Shown here piece after piece: positions 47,253-58,880 of a stretch of DNA of 64,000 bases. Numbering within the stretch: position 1 is the first letter of the stretch; every line of letters begins with the position of its first letter. The DNA lies in contig NC_016472.1 in assembly GCF_000226095.1 (NCBI RefSeq), positions 5,704,001 to 5,768,000 on the forward strand, written 5' to 3'. Below the pieces are notes generated by a model that was not told the DNA's origin, did not search any database, and was given only the letters and a program-made list of their open reading frames with translations. The position numbers and the translations under genes were made by a program. The DNA is from Thermothelomyces thermophilus ATCC 42464 (taxonomy: Eukaryota > Ascomycota > Sordariomycetes > Sordariales > Chaetomiaceae).

Positions 47253-49871
47253 AGTCTAGGTATAAGTCGCTAGTTAATGTAATTATTAAGCTAGGTTTGT
47301 ACTAGCGAAAATACTATTTAAACTAGCTATAAAGTACCTTATTAGGAGTATTAAACGAGTAAGTATAGCTTAGGCTTATTATATATAAGTATACTACTAC
47401 TTATATGCTTTCTAATTAGAGCTTTGTAGGTAGATTCGCGTTATTAAGTATCTTAATTAAACGTAAGATTAGTTCTTACCTTACTCGCTCTACTAATCTA
47501 TTAGGCTTATAGGTATATAAAGGTAAGAGTTTAAGATCAATATCGCTTTCTATAGCCTAAGTCTAGTAGTATATTAGTATATGCCCTGCTAAATTAATCG
47601 TCGTAATATCGTTATTCTACTTAATCTTATAGATAGTAAGCCTATATTAGCGTCTTACCTAGCTCTCGAAATTCTAGATAACTTCTATAATCTAATCTAG
47701 CGACTTTGTCGTCAGGAGGAAAGGGAAGAGCTTTCTATTATACTTGTTAATAATTATAAGTAGCTATCGCGATCTATTAATTGCTTTAGGATAGTCAAAT
47801 AGATCTTAGGCTACTTACTAGAATAAGCGTATAGACTTCTACTTAGGTAGTGTTTTCCTAGAGATAACCTTGCTTACGTAAGTACAAGTATAGCTCTTGT
47901 ACTTAATACGTGCTATCCCTTTAATATAGACGTTTCTAACGTTATTAATAAGCGCTTTTAACGCTTCTAGTCTAAGGTAGCTAGCTCTTAAGTACTAAAG
48001 ATCCTTAGTGTTCTCTCTCTTGGTAGGTAATACTTATATCCAGGACCTTCTATTATATATAGCAAATACGTTCTACAAGGATATATAAATGTTTATAATA
48101 CCTGCTTTACTAATTAAGATATAGTCTAAGAAGCTTAAGTAGTAGAAAAGTAGCTTATATTCTAAGAAGGTAAGATTATACTTACATTCCAACTTATAAA
48201 GGATAACGTTATTTTTTAGTATACCGAAATATAGAGAATAATCCAAGCTATAATATTAAGTGCCTACCTTAAGTAATAGAGCTTTTAAGATAATATTAAT
48301 ATAGAATCCTTTGACAATGGCAATATCTTTAAGTGTTAGGTTCTTAGTATATAGTCTATATAATCCATCTAGAACGTTCTTAATCATCTAAGTGCCCCTC
48401 TTACTAATAGGAAAGGTCGTCGTACCTGCTTTAACGAACTTAGGATTATCTACCTTAATAAATATCTTGGGCAAAAGGAACTTCTTGTCATTAACTAAGT
48501 AGGTTACGCTATATAAGTCTAGTAAAGTGCTTTCCGAAAGAGGATAACGTTATAGAGCAACTATATTAAACGCCTTATAGTAAGTTAAGAGCTTACCAAG
48601 TAGTTAAGGGCTAATAATTAACGTATTAAGGGAACTAGGATATCCTACCTCTAACTACCTAGAATAGGATAGCTCCCCCTACTTAGCGATAAGTTAACTT
48701 TTCAGTCTAGCCTACTTTAGCTTATTAAGCTTCCAGCAAATCCTTTTATACTTCTTATTAGAAAGGTATAAGCGTTACTTGTTACTATAGATAGCTTGCT
48801 TAAGTATATAGTAGTCTGCTAGATCCTATAGATATCTTAGACGCTTATATAGATATCTTGTATTATACTACTAAGCGCGCGAGTCTCTGCCTCTTTCCTT
48901 ACTACTCTTTTAAGCTATAGGAAGTATTAGTATATAAGTTATTAAGAAGATTCTATACTTCTAAGAGACTCTAGATTAGATATTATTATTAATTAGGATC
49001 TTAGCTATTATAATAAAGGTACTAAGCTCTAGAAATAACTAACCTATACTATTAGTAAGCTCGATTTCTATCCTCTTATTCGTTACCTAGGTTAGTAAGA
49101 TATATATAACGATAGTATTAAGAAAGGTATAAAGTTCTTATATACCTTATACTTCTAGGATATTATATTAGATAGCTTACTAAAAGGTAATATTAAAGTT
49201 ACAAATCTAGTGCTATAGATTAACTCTTAAACGCTTAGCTATATTAAGACTAGCTATATATTATATTATAACCATTATATAGAACGTTACAATAGATAGT
49301 ATAAGTATAGAGCAAAGTACCTAGATAATCCCCCTAATAAGGTTAATATTGTTTTTCTTATACGCTTTTATAGCTTTATAGAGTTTAAGATCTATAGTAT
49401 ATACTAGCTAATATTATAGCTATCCTATCTACTTACTAATATCTATAGTATATATAATATCTTTATAAAAGGAGTCTTATAATTATATAAATTCGGTTAT
49501 AATAGCTATATTAGAAGGTATTAAATCTATAGATATTAAGGGTAATAATCCTTCTAGGAGTTACTCCTAGGAAGCTAAGATAAGGTTATCTCTAGCTTAC
49601 TTATAAGTTAAATACTATAGAACTTCTAGATCTAGCTTACGATTACTATTAAGGTTAACAAATCCCTATATACTAGTAAATTTAGCCTATAACTATAGTT
49701 TAATATACTACAAGTTCTAAGAACTAGGCCTAATAAGGTATATAGAAGTCTTAACTAGGATCTTGGATATAATAGACATATCATTAAAAGTATATTAAAG
49801 CAAGGTAAGAGAGTTCGTAATAGAAGAAGATACTACTAATATTAAAGATACGTCGGCAGAGGAGTAGTCAA
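47253..49871 (-). pseudogene. Copia gag/protease/integrase half (RIP-dead)
   Basis: This is the 5' half of the Copia coding region on the minus strand, AT-rich and full of stops. The best anchor is at about 47550-47430. There the frame reads LPLYTYKPNRLVERVR, the integrase segment around the third catalytic acidic residue (P-Y-T-x-x-x-N-G-x-x-E-R in family members). Just upstream at about 47700-47560 the frame has features of the integrase core. Gag should occupy the rightmost part but I could not identify a zinc knuckle there. The frame resumes at 11789 once the LINE and one copy of its target duplication are removed. Confidence 0.72.
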
Positions 49872-49888
49872 GGCGCTAGGCTTATAAC
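49872..49888 (-). promoter_or_regulatory. Copia primer binding site, probably internal tRNA-iMet fragment
   Basis: Directly abutting the end of the 5' LTR, the minus strand reads GTTATAAGCCTAGCGCC. Known Ty5 and Drosophila copia-type elements prime from the anticodon region of initiator tRNA-Met, whose complement reads GTTATGAGCCC and then AGC. The site here matches that apart from a G-to-A and a C-to-T, both RIP-type. The assignment is inference from this match. Confidence 0.6.
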
Positions 49889-50099
49889 TGCTAAACGTAG
49901 TGATAAGCTTCCGGGAGCGTTAAAAATAGTCTATGGTAGGTGGCTATACGAAAGAAAAGAGTACCTTGTTAAACTATCTATAAAGGAGATAAAAGGAGTA
50001 GTATTTATAGACAAAGGGACTGGCCAATGCGTTGAACAGCCTTATACAGCTGTGGCAAACGCGTGGCTAATACTCTTGGAAGCTCTACAGCTTCTGATA
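49889..50099 (-). repeat. Copia 5' LTR (211 bp)
   Basis: This is the partner of the LTR at 7591-7801 and has the same length. Its first bases read TATCAG rather than TGTTAG, consistent with a RIP-type TG-to-TA change at the terminal dinucleotide. It is followed on the minus strand by the primer binding site. Confidence 0.92.
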
Positions 50100-50104
50100 C
50101 TAAT

Positions 50105-52835
50105 CAAGAGCCGCCCTGTATCCTGCTGGCCTCTTGCTGCTCTCCGCCGCCTCGCTCAGCACACTGGCCGTGGTCTGGAAGAGAGCGCCGATCGAGCTGT
50201 GTGGGACGATGGGTGCGGAAAAGCAACGATCTTCGTATGTCTCTGCTACGGTGGTGATGGTGATGATGATGGTGGAGAAGGAAGACAGTGGCACCCTGCA
50301 GGAAGATGTGGGTGCTGCAACCCTGGTGGGGCCGGGAACCCTAGTGGGTCCCGGTCGATCAACACCCCCCCACAGACAGCCACATCGTCGCCATCCTTCT
50401 TCCCAAACCGGTAGTCTAGATATAAGTACATGGTTATCTATACAGTTCCATCTGCCCGTAGTACGGTTCAAACTGTAGATACATACGGCAGCACCTCGAG
50501 TGCTACCGAGGCCGTCGCTTGTCTAAACCTAGGCTGCAAGTTAATAAGCTAGACCTAAGCCATACAAAGCTTGTTTGTAAGGTCGAGCTAAGGGTCACGA
50601 TCACAATATAAATAGCACCAACTTCGCCGATCCATCTAAGGATGATCGTTAAGGAGGGAGCAACCACCTACGACTAGCCGTAAGATCATTCGATGTGGAG
50701 CTGCGTAGCCGGAAACGTGCCGGTCCTTTCCAGAAAGACCATGTCCGGGCTCCGGCCCTCTTTGCCGTACGGCGGCGGGGGGTCCTGGAACTGGTGCGTC
50801 TGGAGGTATTGATGCTGTAGAACTGACTGTATCTGCGAAAGAGTTAGCAGGGTTGCTTAGCCTAGTCTTCTGCGGCGGTCAGGGCGGATAGCCGGACCAA
50901 GGAGTGGCTGCGTAGGTCACTCAGCCCCGGTGTCCAAGAGCCAGCTTAGTGAAGTAATCGAGATATCTTCGAGCGAGTTCCTTCTCAGGGGCAGTAAACA
51001 AATGTCACCAGGTTGGCCCGGAAACCAAAAGGAGCACGAATCTGGCGGCGGCAAGAACCTTATTGTATGATGATCGCATCTACCTTTCTAGATGGGCTTC
51101 CGCAGGCAACAAGCTGGGTGTTTTACTCGAGCGACCAGATGCAAGAATTCTGATATTATTAGAGCTGGCCAAGCGCTTCTCCGCGGATATCCACTTGATA
51201 TCTTCAAGTTGATGGTAACTATGATCGTGACAATAGGGGGCTGCATCACCCCGGTGATGACTGATCTGCTTCTGTGCGAGATGATGCGCGTGAAGGCACG
51301 GAGCGTGGTTGGTGATCGCGACGCGCCTTGGCGCCAACGCGGGCGCAGGGGCTCTGTCTGATTATATCCGGCCAATTAGCGAAGCAGCTGAGACTGATTT
51401 AAATCAAATCTGTCTCGGCACATCCTCGGGAATAGCGCCCTAGCACCCTTATATCCCCAGGCAGGGACCTGTCGGTGTCCCGGGACCTATGGCCGATTGG
51501 AGGTGTGGCGTATCGCTTTCGCTTCCAAACTGTCGGGACGACGCTAGCAGGTTACGGTGCGCCGTGTATCCAGTTTTGACAAGAGTCTGCTATCTCTTTT
51601 CCGTGCTTGTTTTCATAGAGAATGCTCTTTACGTCCAAAATTGTCTGGCAGTTCTAGTACGATTTGGTCCGCGGGTTAGTATCTATTTCTCCATAATCTT
51701 TACGAGGAAGGAAGTGCCGACATAGAGCAGGACTTACTTGTAGCTTCGGGCAGCGCAACTTAAATTCTAAACTCTAGGCCGTATGATGAATCCTTTTTAG
51801 AACCTGTGGTAGATGGATGGATACGGAAATTAACGCTCTTCGTATATATGCTATAGAGTTCGGTGATAGAGGATGGAGGAGGAAGAAGGAAGAGGCTGAC
51901 CAGGGCGCGAGCGGAGGATGCCGCAGGTTGTGCCATGGAAAAAGTGGGGTTCCAGGTTGTGATCCGCGTGGAGAGGCTGCTCTTAGCCAAACAGTGGCTG
52001 ATGAGAGATCTGGACTTGGGTTGAAGAATCGGGATTACCTCTCAACTTGGAATTCCAATACCCGTTCGCTACCGTTTTAATCCTCAGAGAGCGTCTTCAA
52101 CACGTGACCTAAGCTCTGCTGAGTCAGTAATCTTGACCAAAAAGGAAGTGAAGTACGGATGCCAGGTCCAGATTCGCGTTTTTACACTCCCCACAACGAC
52201 AGCTTCTGGTCTTTCGTTGTTGTTCAAAGGGTGCGTTTTCTTGTCCTTATAGCTACCAGTTCTGGACCCTCCTGAGCAGACACAGAACTTTTATGGGCGA
52301 AAAGTTCATCTCAAGTTTGGCCGGCGACCCCCCCGAATCCACGGAAGCGCCCAAATGGATAATGTGCCCCGCAGCTTTTGGGGGTGCCATCGAACTTGAA
52401 ACGCTTCCCTCAATGCGCTTCCCTGCGTGCACACCTCGATAGCAAACATGATTTGCGGGCCTGGCGTAAAATTTCGAGTTTAGCGCACATCCGCAACCCC
52501 ACGTCCGTTTCAGAAATTCAACAATAATTAACCATCAGACGAACCTCCCCGGACCGGCCCACTGAACGCTTGGACAATGAGTGAATCGGCAACCCGTTTC
52601 GCTTTTCCAGCGTTCCAACGGGCGATCACTAGTGGCAATAAACTAGAATTAAAGTCCACAGGCGCCCTCGGTCCGTAACCGTCCCTCTTGCCCACCTTTT
52701 TTTGGCCTTTGTTTCTCATTTTTTTCGGTTCCTTTTTGGTGAACAATACCCCCTTTTCTTCTTCAACTTGGGGACTCGACGTCACCAACACCGGATCGGG
52801 CAGGCCCTGATTTTCTTCTCATTTGATCCGGCAAC
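50105..52835. other. Right flank of the Copia insertion, no supported gene
   Basis: Normal GC sequence returns right after the LTR and its CTAAT duplication. At 50105-50480 three forward frames and one reverse frame are open together, and one of them (50134-50478) has a hydrophobic stretch. This may be the remainder of a gene cut by the Copia, but I cannot define exons. ORFs around 51080-51375 and 51760-52080 overlap on both strands without motifs. I see nothing else. Confidence 0.5.
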
Positions 52836-53139
52836 ATGAGGTACACTATCCACTTCGTCTTCTTTTTCCTGTTGGGGCTGGCCACCGGTTTGGCCCTCCC
52901 GAGGCGCCAGTCCGAGGAGCCATTTGCCGTTCTAACCCACGCCAGAAACACTGTATGTCGCTACCTTACCAGTGTTTTTTCTCAATGATGATCCAAGTGA
53001 CAATCGCGTGTCTCCATGTGATTAACAAGCCCAGGCCTGCCACACCATCCTGTCATCCTGCCGAGTAGAATCCGACTGCTGCGCGGGCCTGAAATGCGGA
53101 CTCTTTGACGACGAGGCGCTGTGCGTTCCTATCGGTTAA
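52836..53139 (+). CDS. Secreted six-cysteine knottin-like peptide (73 aa, two exons)
   Basis: Exons 52836-52952 and 53035-53139 are joined in phase 0 across an 82-nt GTATGT...CCCAG intron with an ATTAAC branch-like site. Residues 1-20 are a signal peptide: MRYTIH, then a phenylalanine/leucine core ending G-L-A-T-G-L-A. They are followed by a dibasic R-R at 23-24, a likely Kex2 site. The second exon holds six Cys at 41, 48, 54, 55, 60 and 69, that is C-x6-C-x5-CC-x4-C-x8-C, the spacing order of inhibitor cystine knots. The mature peptide would be about 49 residues. Knottin-like secreted peptides in fungi include candidate effectors and antimicrobial or toxin-like proteins. No activity can be inferred from this sequence. 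The short exons explain why a plain ORF view shows only fragments. Confidence 0.78.
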
Positions 53140-56051
53140 AGCTAAAGAGAATCACGGTGGAAACTGGAGTGCAGGTGGAGAGCAGGGGACTCGATTCGGT
53201 TGTGTTGAGGACTGGCTCCTTCTGGGTACCTATTGATTGTTTATACCTATGTAACGCATCTTCTGAAGCCTTGAGGGCTGAGCCGGCCAACTACCCTTCA
53301 TGATGTCAAGATCAAGGACAACATTACAACGGCACCTGCTTGAAGATACGAAGCACTAACCCTAACTGAATGGGATCGCAAATCCACCACATTTTGGCGT
53401 TTGAAAGACCGTAATGATCCTGACCACGAGAAAAAAAATAATAGGAAAGAAAAAGAGACATCCTTTTCAGACCATAATGCCTATCTTTTCATACCGTACC
53501 ATGTGGCCATACCTATAGATATCCCTAACCCTCGCACCCTCCCGGCGCGCTCACTTCGGCTCCTGCAGAGACGCCAGTTCAATTGAACTCATTGATCAAA
53601 TCTATCTGCAGCCGCTAAATCGCTCAAAAACGAAATATAATTCGAATCTGGCGAAGCGTGTTTTTTTCTAAGCAACTAGCCTGACTAAGCTGTATTACCT
53701 CCCCGGCTTGCCCGGGAGTCTCTGGCCCTGCCACTGCCTCTACGAGGTGTCTCTGCCGTTGGTTGGCTGCTATTAGGCACGACCACTTCGATAGAATCCA
53801 GGGCACCCATGCCAACGCCCTCCCACTGAGACGCATTGCGGCGTGTACTTTAGACGGCTGTAAACCTGTCGACTTGCAAGGGCTAGGAGGCTGGAACGAT
53901 GTAAGCTGACGGCTCGACGGGAATGAGAGTTATTAGGGATATAATAAGTGGTTGAAATCGGTTATATGGTCTGAAAAACAATAGGCCAGATCGTAGCGTG
54001 TGATGCCTGGCTATGTCTATCGCCGAGCGAGGGTTTAGCCCAGCTTTAAAAAGATAAATAGTTCAATGCATTGCGGGGACACAGCGGAAATAACAGCTTA
54101 CTGAAATCAATTCGCTCCATCACGTTCAAGGTTGTGTACAGTATCTTGTCGGAGTTCAGACACGGCGACATCCCTGATGACTTCCTTGACCTCCTTCTTT
54201 TACGGAGAGGGTTGGTTTGATTTCTGGGGTTGCTCTAACGTCTCTCCCTTCGACAACCTATTTGGAACATCAACAGGACCGAATAGCCAGGAAGTAGTAT
54301 AACGTGTACAGGGCCGGGCTGACAGGGAGTCAAATGTGAGCACACCGTGTCAGCACCCAGGGTCATATTACGCGTATTTAGACTACGCACCTCCCACATA
54401 CCTCCGGCATCTGGAAGTAATTAACCGCTACTACAACTTTTGAGGCTCATACTAAGAGTTCAGAAAGTGCCGATCACAGCGGTTTCTGGTCATCAGCATT
54501 GCAGCACCATCTGACCGTGCAGTAATTAGCAAACTATAATTACGGTTTACGAACCCATTAGTAACCGTGTTTTACGTAGAAAGAAAGAACCCCCCCTCTT
54601 CCCCACCCAAAAAAGTAAGATGAAATTTAGACAATGAAAGGGAGAAGGGAAAGGCGCCGAAAACCCATCGAATGTTCGTTATCGCGGTCTATACCCTTGT
54701 CTGGTCTCGAGAGCCGGGCTCCAAATTGCGTCATACTGATGGAACCAAGCGAAGTGCATGTTGTGAACACATGAAAAGTCTTCCTCTCCCGTGGTAGCCC
54801 CGTGTTCTGGAGATGTACGCGAACCCTGACATCATCCCCTGAAATATGACATTACCTTGGGCAGCCAACAACTACCTCGGGTATACGATAAACTCATCGC
54901 CACCGTCCACGGTCACTGGACAAAGAACGAGGTGAAGGAAGACATGAGTAAGGCACCCTATCTGAGGTGAGATATTTGGTGAGCGAAATAAGCGCTAATT
55001 ATCATAGTACTCAATTGTGCTCAGACTTGGCTCCTTTCTCGCCAATCAATCGGTCCAACGTTCCTTACTACAATCACTTTGACTAGCGCTTCCTACACAT
55101 TTCCATCTTAAGTGATAATACAGCAAGAGGATGATGAGAACTTTCAAGGCGGAGTCTACCTACTTTCAAGATTCAGCAAACAAATAGATATTAACTTCAT
55201 GGGACGATGAATGGCGCAATCAAACGAGTTAGCGAGCACTGCGTTTCTGAGACTGTCTTGACAAATCATGAATTCTCCGAGAACTGGAATTGGAATTCCG
55301 AGACGGGGCCTTGATTAATCATCAATTAGGCGGGAGCCTGATGGCGCTCGGGACCTCGGAGCAGAGGGTTAGCTGAGTGACGTACCGGTTGTTGAGCCCC
55401 CTAACCCCCCCCAACGGTCACGTCATGTTCCCGCCCTGGGTGTACATCCTATCCGTGTGACAATGGTGGTGGCGGATCGGGCAATGCCACCAGGAGGATG
55501 CGGGGGAATGGCCTCGGGAACATCCTCATCCAACCGCTTCACCCGCATCCCCTGAATCGTCAAAAGCGGACCCGCCAAACAAAGCCCCGGCCTCGCAAAA
55601 GGACCAGTACCATGATTCAAGGTTGCGGCGGTTGCGGTGGTTGCACCGCCCGGGAGCAAGCAATTACCTAATGCGCAGCATGGCCACTTAGTCAACGTGG
55701 AGAGGCAAGCCCGGGTTGAAACCGGTAATAACGGAGGTCCGGGAGCCACTATCCCGCAAGACTCTCGCTCGCCCGGGTACCGGCCACTCTGAAGCTACGG
55801 TGGGACTATTACTTCTGTGTCGCGGCATCAGCAGTGGCATCCAACAGGTGTAAGATGTGACCTAAACCGGCAGCGACTGAGGGTGGTCGGCTGATCACCG
55901 AATGGGCGTCGGTATCTCGGTAAGAAGGTGTATTACCTGTATAAGTAATTAAACCGCCCGTTGCTAATAAGCGGAAGAAAGAAGATCGTTTCGGGCACGA
56001 CCAATCGTCCCGTTCCTTCATCCCGTGACTAGCCCGTCCTCGAAAAACACC
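53140..56051. other. Gene-poor intergenic stretch
   Basis: About 2.9 kb without a gene I can support. ORFs at 53121-53303, 53401-53586, 53624-53836 and 55423-55749 lack motifs, and the last begins at GTG. The final few hundred bases form the promoter region of the asparagine synthetase gene. No promoter element is clear enough to call. Confidence 0.55.
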
Positions 56052-58713
56052 ATGTGCGGAATCAGCGCGAGCATTGCCCTTGACCGGCGGCAACGCCAGC
56101 CATGTTCACCCGAGACACGCGCGGAGCTCGAGGACAGACTCAGCAAGAGCCTCGACTTGATCGCCCACCGCGGGCCCGACGCAAAAGGCATCTGGATCAA
56201 CGATGATGCCTCTGTCGGTACGTTCCTCCCTCTCCGCCTGCGTTTACCACTCACCCCCACAAAAAAAAAAAAAAATAGGAATGAAAAGAATAAAATTTGC
56301 TAACAGGAATATGTGTAACTCCAGGCCTCGCTCACAACCGACTCTCCATCAACGATCTTTCTCCTTCGGCAAACCAACCTCGTACGTGGTTACCCCCCCC
56401 CCCTTCTCTTAAACTCAGAACGAAACCAAAGTAGACCCGTGAGCCAGCCCTGACGTGAAACCAAAACCCGCTCAAAACAAAACGATAAACAGACCACTCG
56501 CCCTGCAACCGGGTCCACGCGGCCGTCAACGGCGAGATCTACGACCCGGACGACGCCCTGCGCCGCTGGCTCGAGGCCGAGCACGGGTACGCGTTCCGCT
56601 CGCGCGCCGACACGGAGCTGGTCGTGGCGCTGTACCTGGCCTGCGGCGGCCGCGCGCCCGAGTTCCTGTCGCGCCTGCGCGGCGAGTTCGCCCTCGTCCT
56701 GTACGACGAGCGGGACCGGCGCGTCGTCCTGGCCCGCGACCGCTTCGGCATCAAGCCGCTCTTCTGGACCGCCCGCGACGGCCGCCTGCTCGTCGCCTCC
56801 GAGGCCAAGGCCTTCCTGCCCATGGGCTGGGAGCCCGAGTGGGACGTCGGCGCCATCGTCGAGGGCGTCTGGCAGACCGGCGAGCGGACCCTGTTCCAGG
56901 GCGTCCAGAAGGTGGCGCCGGCCGGTTGGGTGGAGCTGGGCGTCGACGGGGAGCTGACCAAGGGGACGTACTGGGATCTAGAGTATGCTGACAAGGTACG
57001 TTTTGTTGTTGTTGTTGTTGTTGTTGTTGTCCTCTGGGAGGGTGAACAAAGGTAGAATAATAAAAATAAAAAAAAAATAACAGGAGTGGCTGACAGTGAG
57101 GGGGGATCGGGGGTGCGGTGGAATTCTCAATAGCGGGTGCCCGAGACGAGATCGCTGGAGGAAATGATCCTCGGCGTGAGAGAGCGGCTGACCGAGGCGA
57201 TTCGGATGCGGCTGAGGGCAGACGTGCCGGTCGGCATCTACTTGTCCGGCGGGATCGACTCGTCGCTCGTGGCCGGCATCGTGACCCACCTCGTGAGAGA
57301 GGAGGGCGTCAAGATGGGCAACCGCAACGCCACGGATCGGATCTGCTGCTTCAGCATCGAGTTTCCGACAGATTCCAACTTTGACGAGTCAGGTATGTGC
57401 CGTACCGTACTTGCATAGCTTATTACGTTCCGGCGTTGACCGTCGACACCGATGGTCCACTGTGCAAAAACACGCGCGCGATGCAGCGGAGGGGTGAGCG
57501 AGCGAGTTAGGGAGTGCTGACAACAACTCTTGATGCAGCAATCGCCGAGAGGACCGCCAACTGGCTGGGGGTGCAGATCCTCAAGAAGCGCATGGACGAG
57601 GCCACGCTGGCCGAGAACTTTGCCGACTCGGCGTACCACTGCGAGCACCACAACATGGACCTCAACAGCGTCGGCAAGTTTGGCCTATCTACCCTCCCGC
57701 GCGAGCACGGCTTCAAGGTCGTGCTGACCGGCGAGGGCTCCGACGAGCACTTCTCCGGCTACCCCTTCTTCCTGCAAGACATGCTGCGCGAGCCCGATCT
57801 CGCCACCCCCGACTCGGCCCTGTCCAAGGACGACGAACTGCGCGAGCGGTACAGGGAGATGGCCCAGAAGGGTCTCGGGGAGGTCATGTTAGCTCGTGCC
57901 GGCGCGTTCCGGCACCGGCCGCTCGGCGACGAAGCGTTTCGCGACCTGAACGGCGCCAGGCTGCTGGACGCGCTGCAGTTGTGGCAGCCGATGCTCGGCG
58001 TCTTCGCGCCGTGGGTGCAGGAGCGGTGGCCCGGCACCAGCGTCCAGCTGGCCCTGGCAAACCAGATGCCGCCCGCGGCCAAGGAGAAGATGGCGACCAA
58101 GTGGCACCCCTTGCACACGTCGCACTACCTCTGGATCAGGACGATGCTGGCCAACAACCTGCTCACCTGCCTGGGCGACCGCACCGAGATGGCGCACAGC
58201 ATCGAGGCGCGCCCGCCCTTCCTGGACCACGTGCTGTCCGAGTACGTGAACGCGCTGCCGCCGAGCGTGAAGTGGGCGTACACCCCGGACGCCGAGGAGC
58301 GCAACCGGCTGCCCTGGGCCGGGGGCAACACCAAGGCCGGCAACACCAAGGCCGTCACCACCTTCTTTAGCGAGAAGTGGATCCTCCGCGAGGCCGGGAA
58401 GCCGTACATCACCAAGGAGCTGTACGAGCGCAAGAAGCACCCGTACGTGGCGCCGAACCGATGGCCCAAGGACGGACCGCTGCACAAGAAGCTGAGGGAG
58501 ATCTGCACCGAAGAGGCGGTGGGCAAGCTGGGATTCGTCGATTGGGAAGTTGTAAAGGGAGCGCTGGACAGGGCCTTTGGCGAGGACGGTGACCCCATGG
58601 CCTTTAGGATCTTGCTTGTCGTCGGCGGCTGGGTGTCGATAGGCCAGCGCTTTGGCGTCAAACGGGCCGAGCCGAAAGCCGAAACCAACGGAATCTTGAA
58701 TGGAAAGGTCTGA
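56052..58713 (+). CDS. Asparagine synthetase (glutamine-hydrolysing), five exons, 719 aa
   Basis: Exons 56052-56217, 56325-56381, 56493-56995, 57134-57392 and 57539-58713 total 2160 nt in frame, with all four introns GT-AG. The enzyme makes asparagine from aspartate, glutamine and ATP in the cytosol. The start is the ATG of MCGIS, because Cys2 must be N-terminal as the glutaminase nucleophile. An in-frame ATG at 56025 is ignored. The glutaminase domain has RGPD (40-43), RLSIND (61-66) and VNGEIYD (86-92). The synthetase domain has the PP-loop SGGIDSS (280-286) and GEGSDE (393-398), then HSIEARPPFLD. It is longer than the usual 550-590 aa enzyme. The extra length is mostly in the C-terminal domain, so it may be a fungal paralogue of the housekeeping enzyme. 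Third positions are strongly GC, unlike the repeat block. Confidence 0.93.
57002..57030. repeat. GTT microsatellite in asparagine synthetase intron 3
   Basis: After TTTT the sequence is (GTT)n for about nine units, starting six bases after the 5' splice site (56996-56997). It makes the intron T-rich close to the donor. An A-rich run follows at about 57058-57080. Confidence 0.9.
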
Positions 58714-58880
58714 GAGAGAGAAAAGGAGAGAGAGAGAAAAGGGGAGAGAGAGAGAGAGAAAAGGGGGGAGAGAGAGAGAGAAAAGGGGGGAGAGAGAGAG
58801 AGAAAAGGGGGGAGAGAGAGAGAGAAAAGGGGAGAGAGAGAGAGAGAAAAGGGGAGAGAGAGAGGTGGAGAGGAGAGAGA
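58712..58880. repeat. Polypurine minisatellite (GAGAGAGAGAAAAGGGG units)
   Basis: It begins within the stop codon of the asparagine synthetase gene and runs about 165 bp with only purines on the plus strand. GA repeats alternate with AAAAGGGG blocks, giving an irregular unit of roughly 22-28 bp repeated about six times. It lies in the 3' UTR or terminator region. Reverse-strand ORFs rich in S-L-S-L-S-P across it are artefacts of the repeat. Confidence 0.92.

Larger units (their letters stand above)
7591..50099 (-). mobile_element. Copia LTR retrotransposon, split by nested elements
   Basis: The element lies on the minus strand, with its 5' LTR at the right (49889-50099) and its 3' LTR at the left (7591-7801). 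Both LTRs are exactly 211 bp and begin TGT and end CA, allowing for RIP. The flanks CCAAT (7586-7590) and CTAAT (50100-50104) are a 5-bp target duplication differing by one C-to-T. Once the LINE inserted at 11803-47239 is removed, the Copia itself is about 7.1 kb: gag/protease/integrase at the right, RT/RNase H at the left. All reading frames are destroyed by RIP-type stops. It is the outermost and so the oldest element of the nest. Confidence 0.9.

Noticed and set aside
10000-50000. CRISPR arrays or bacterial operons
   Set aside because: Introns, RIP and fungal retroelements show a eukaryotic locus. The repeats are LTRs and microsatellites.
50052-50478. Overlapping ORFs of 114-123 codons on both strands
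   Set aside because: Three forward and one reverse frame are open together in GC-rich sequence, the forward ones start within the LTR, and no motif selects any one.
55423-55749. 108-codon minus-strand ORF
   Set aside because: It needs a GTG start and has no recognisable motif. It could be real but is not supported.
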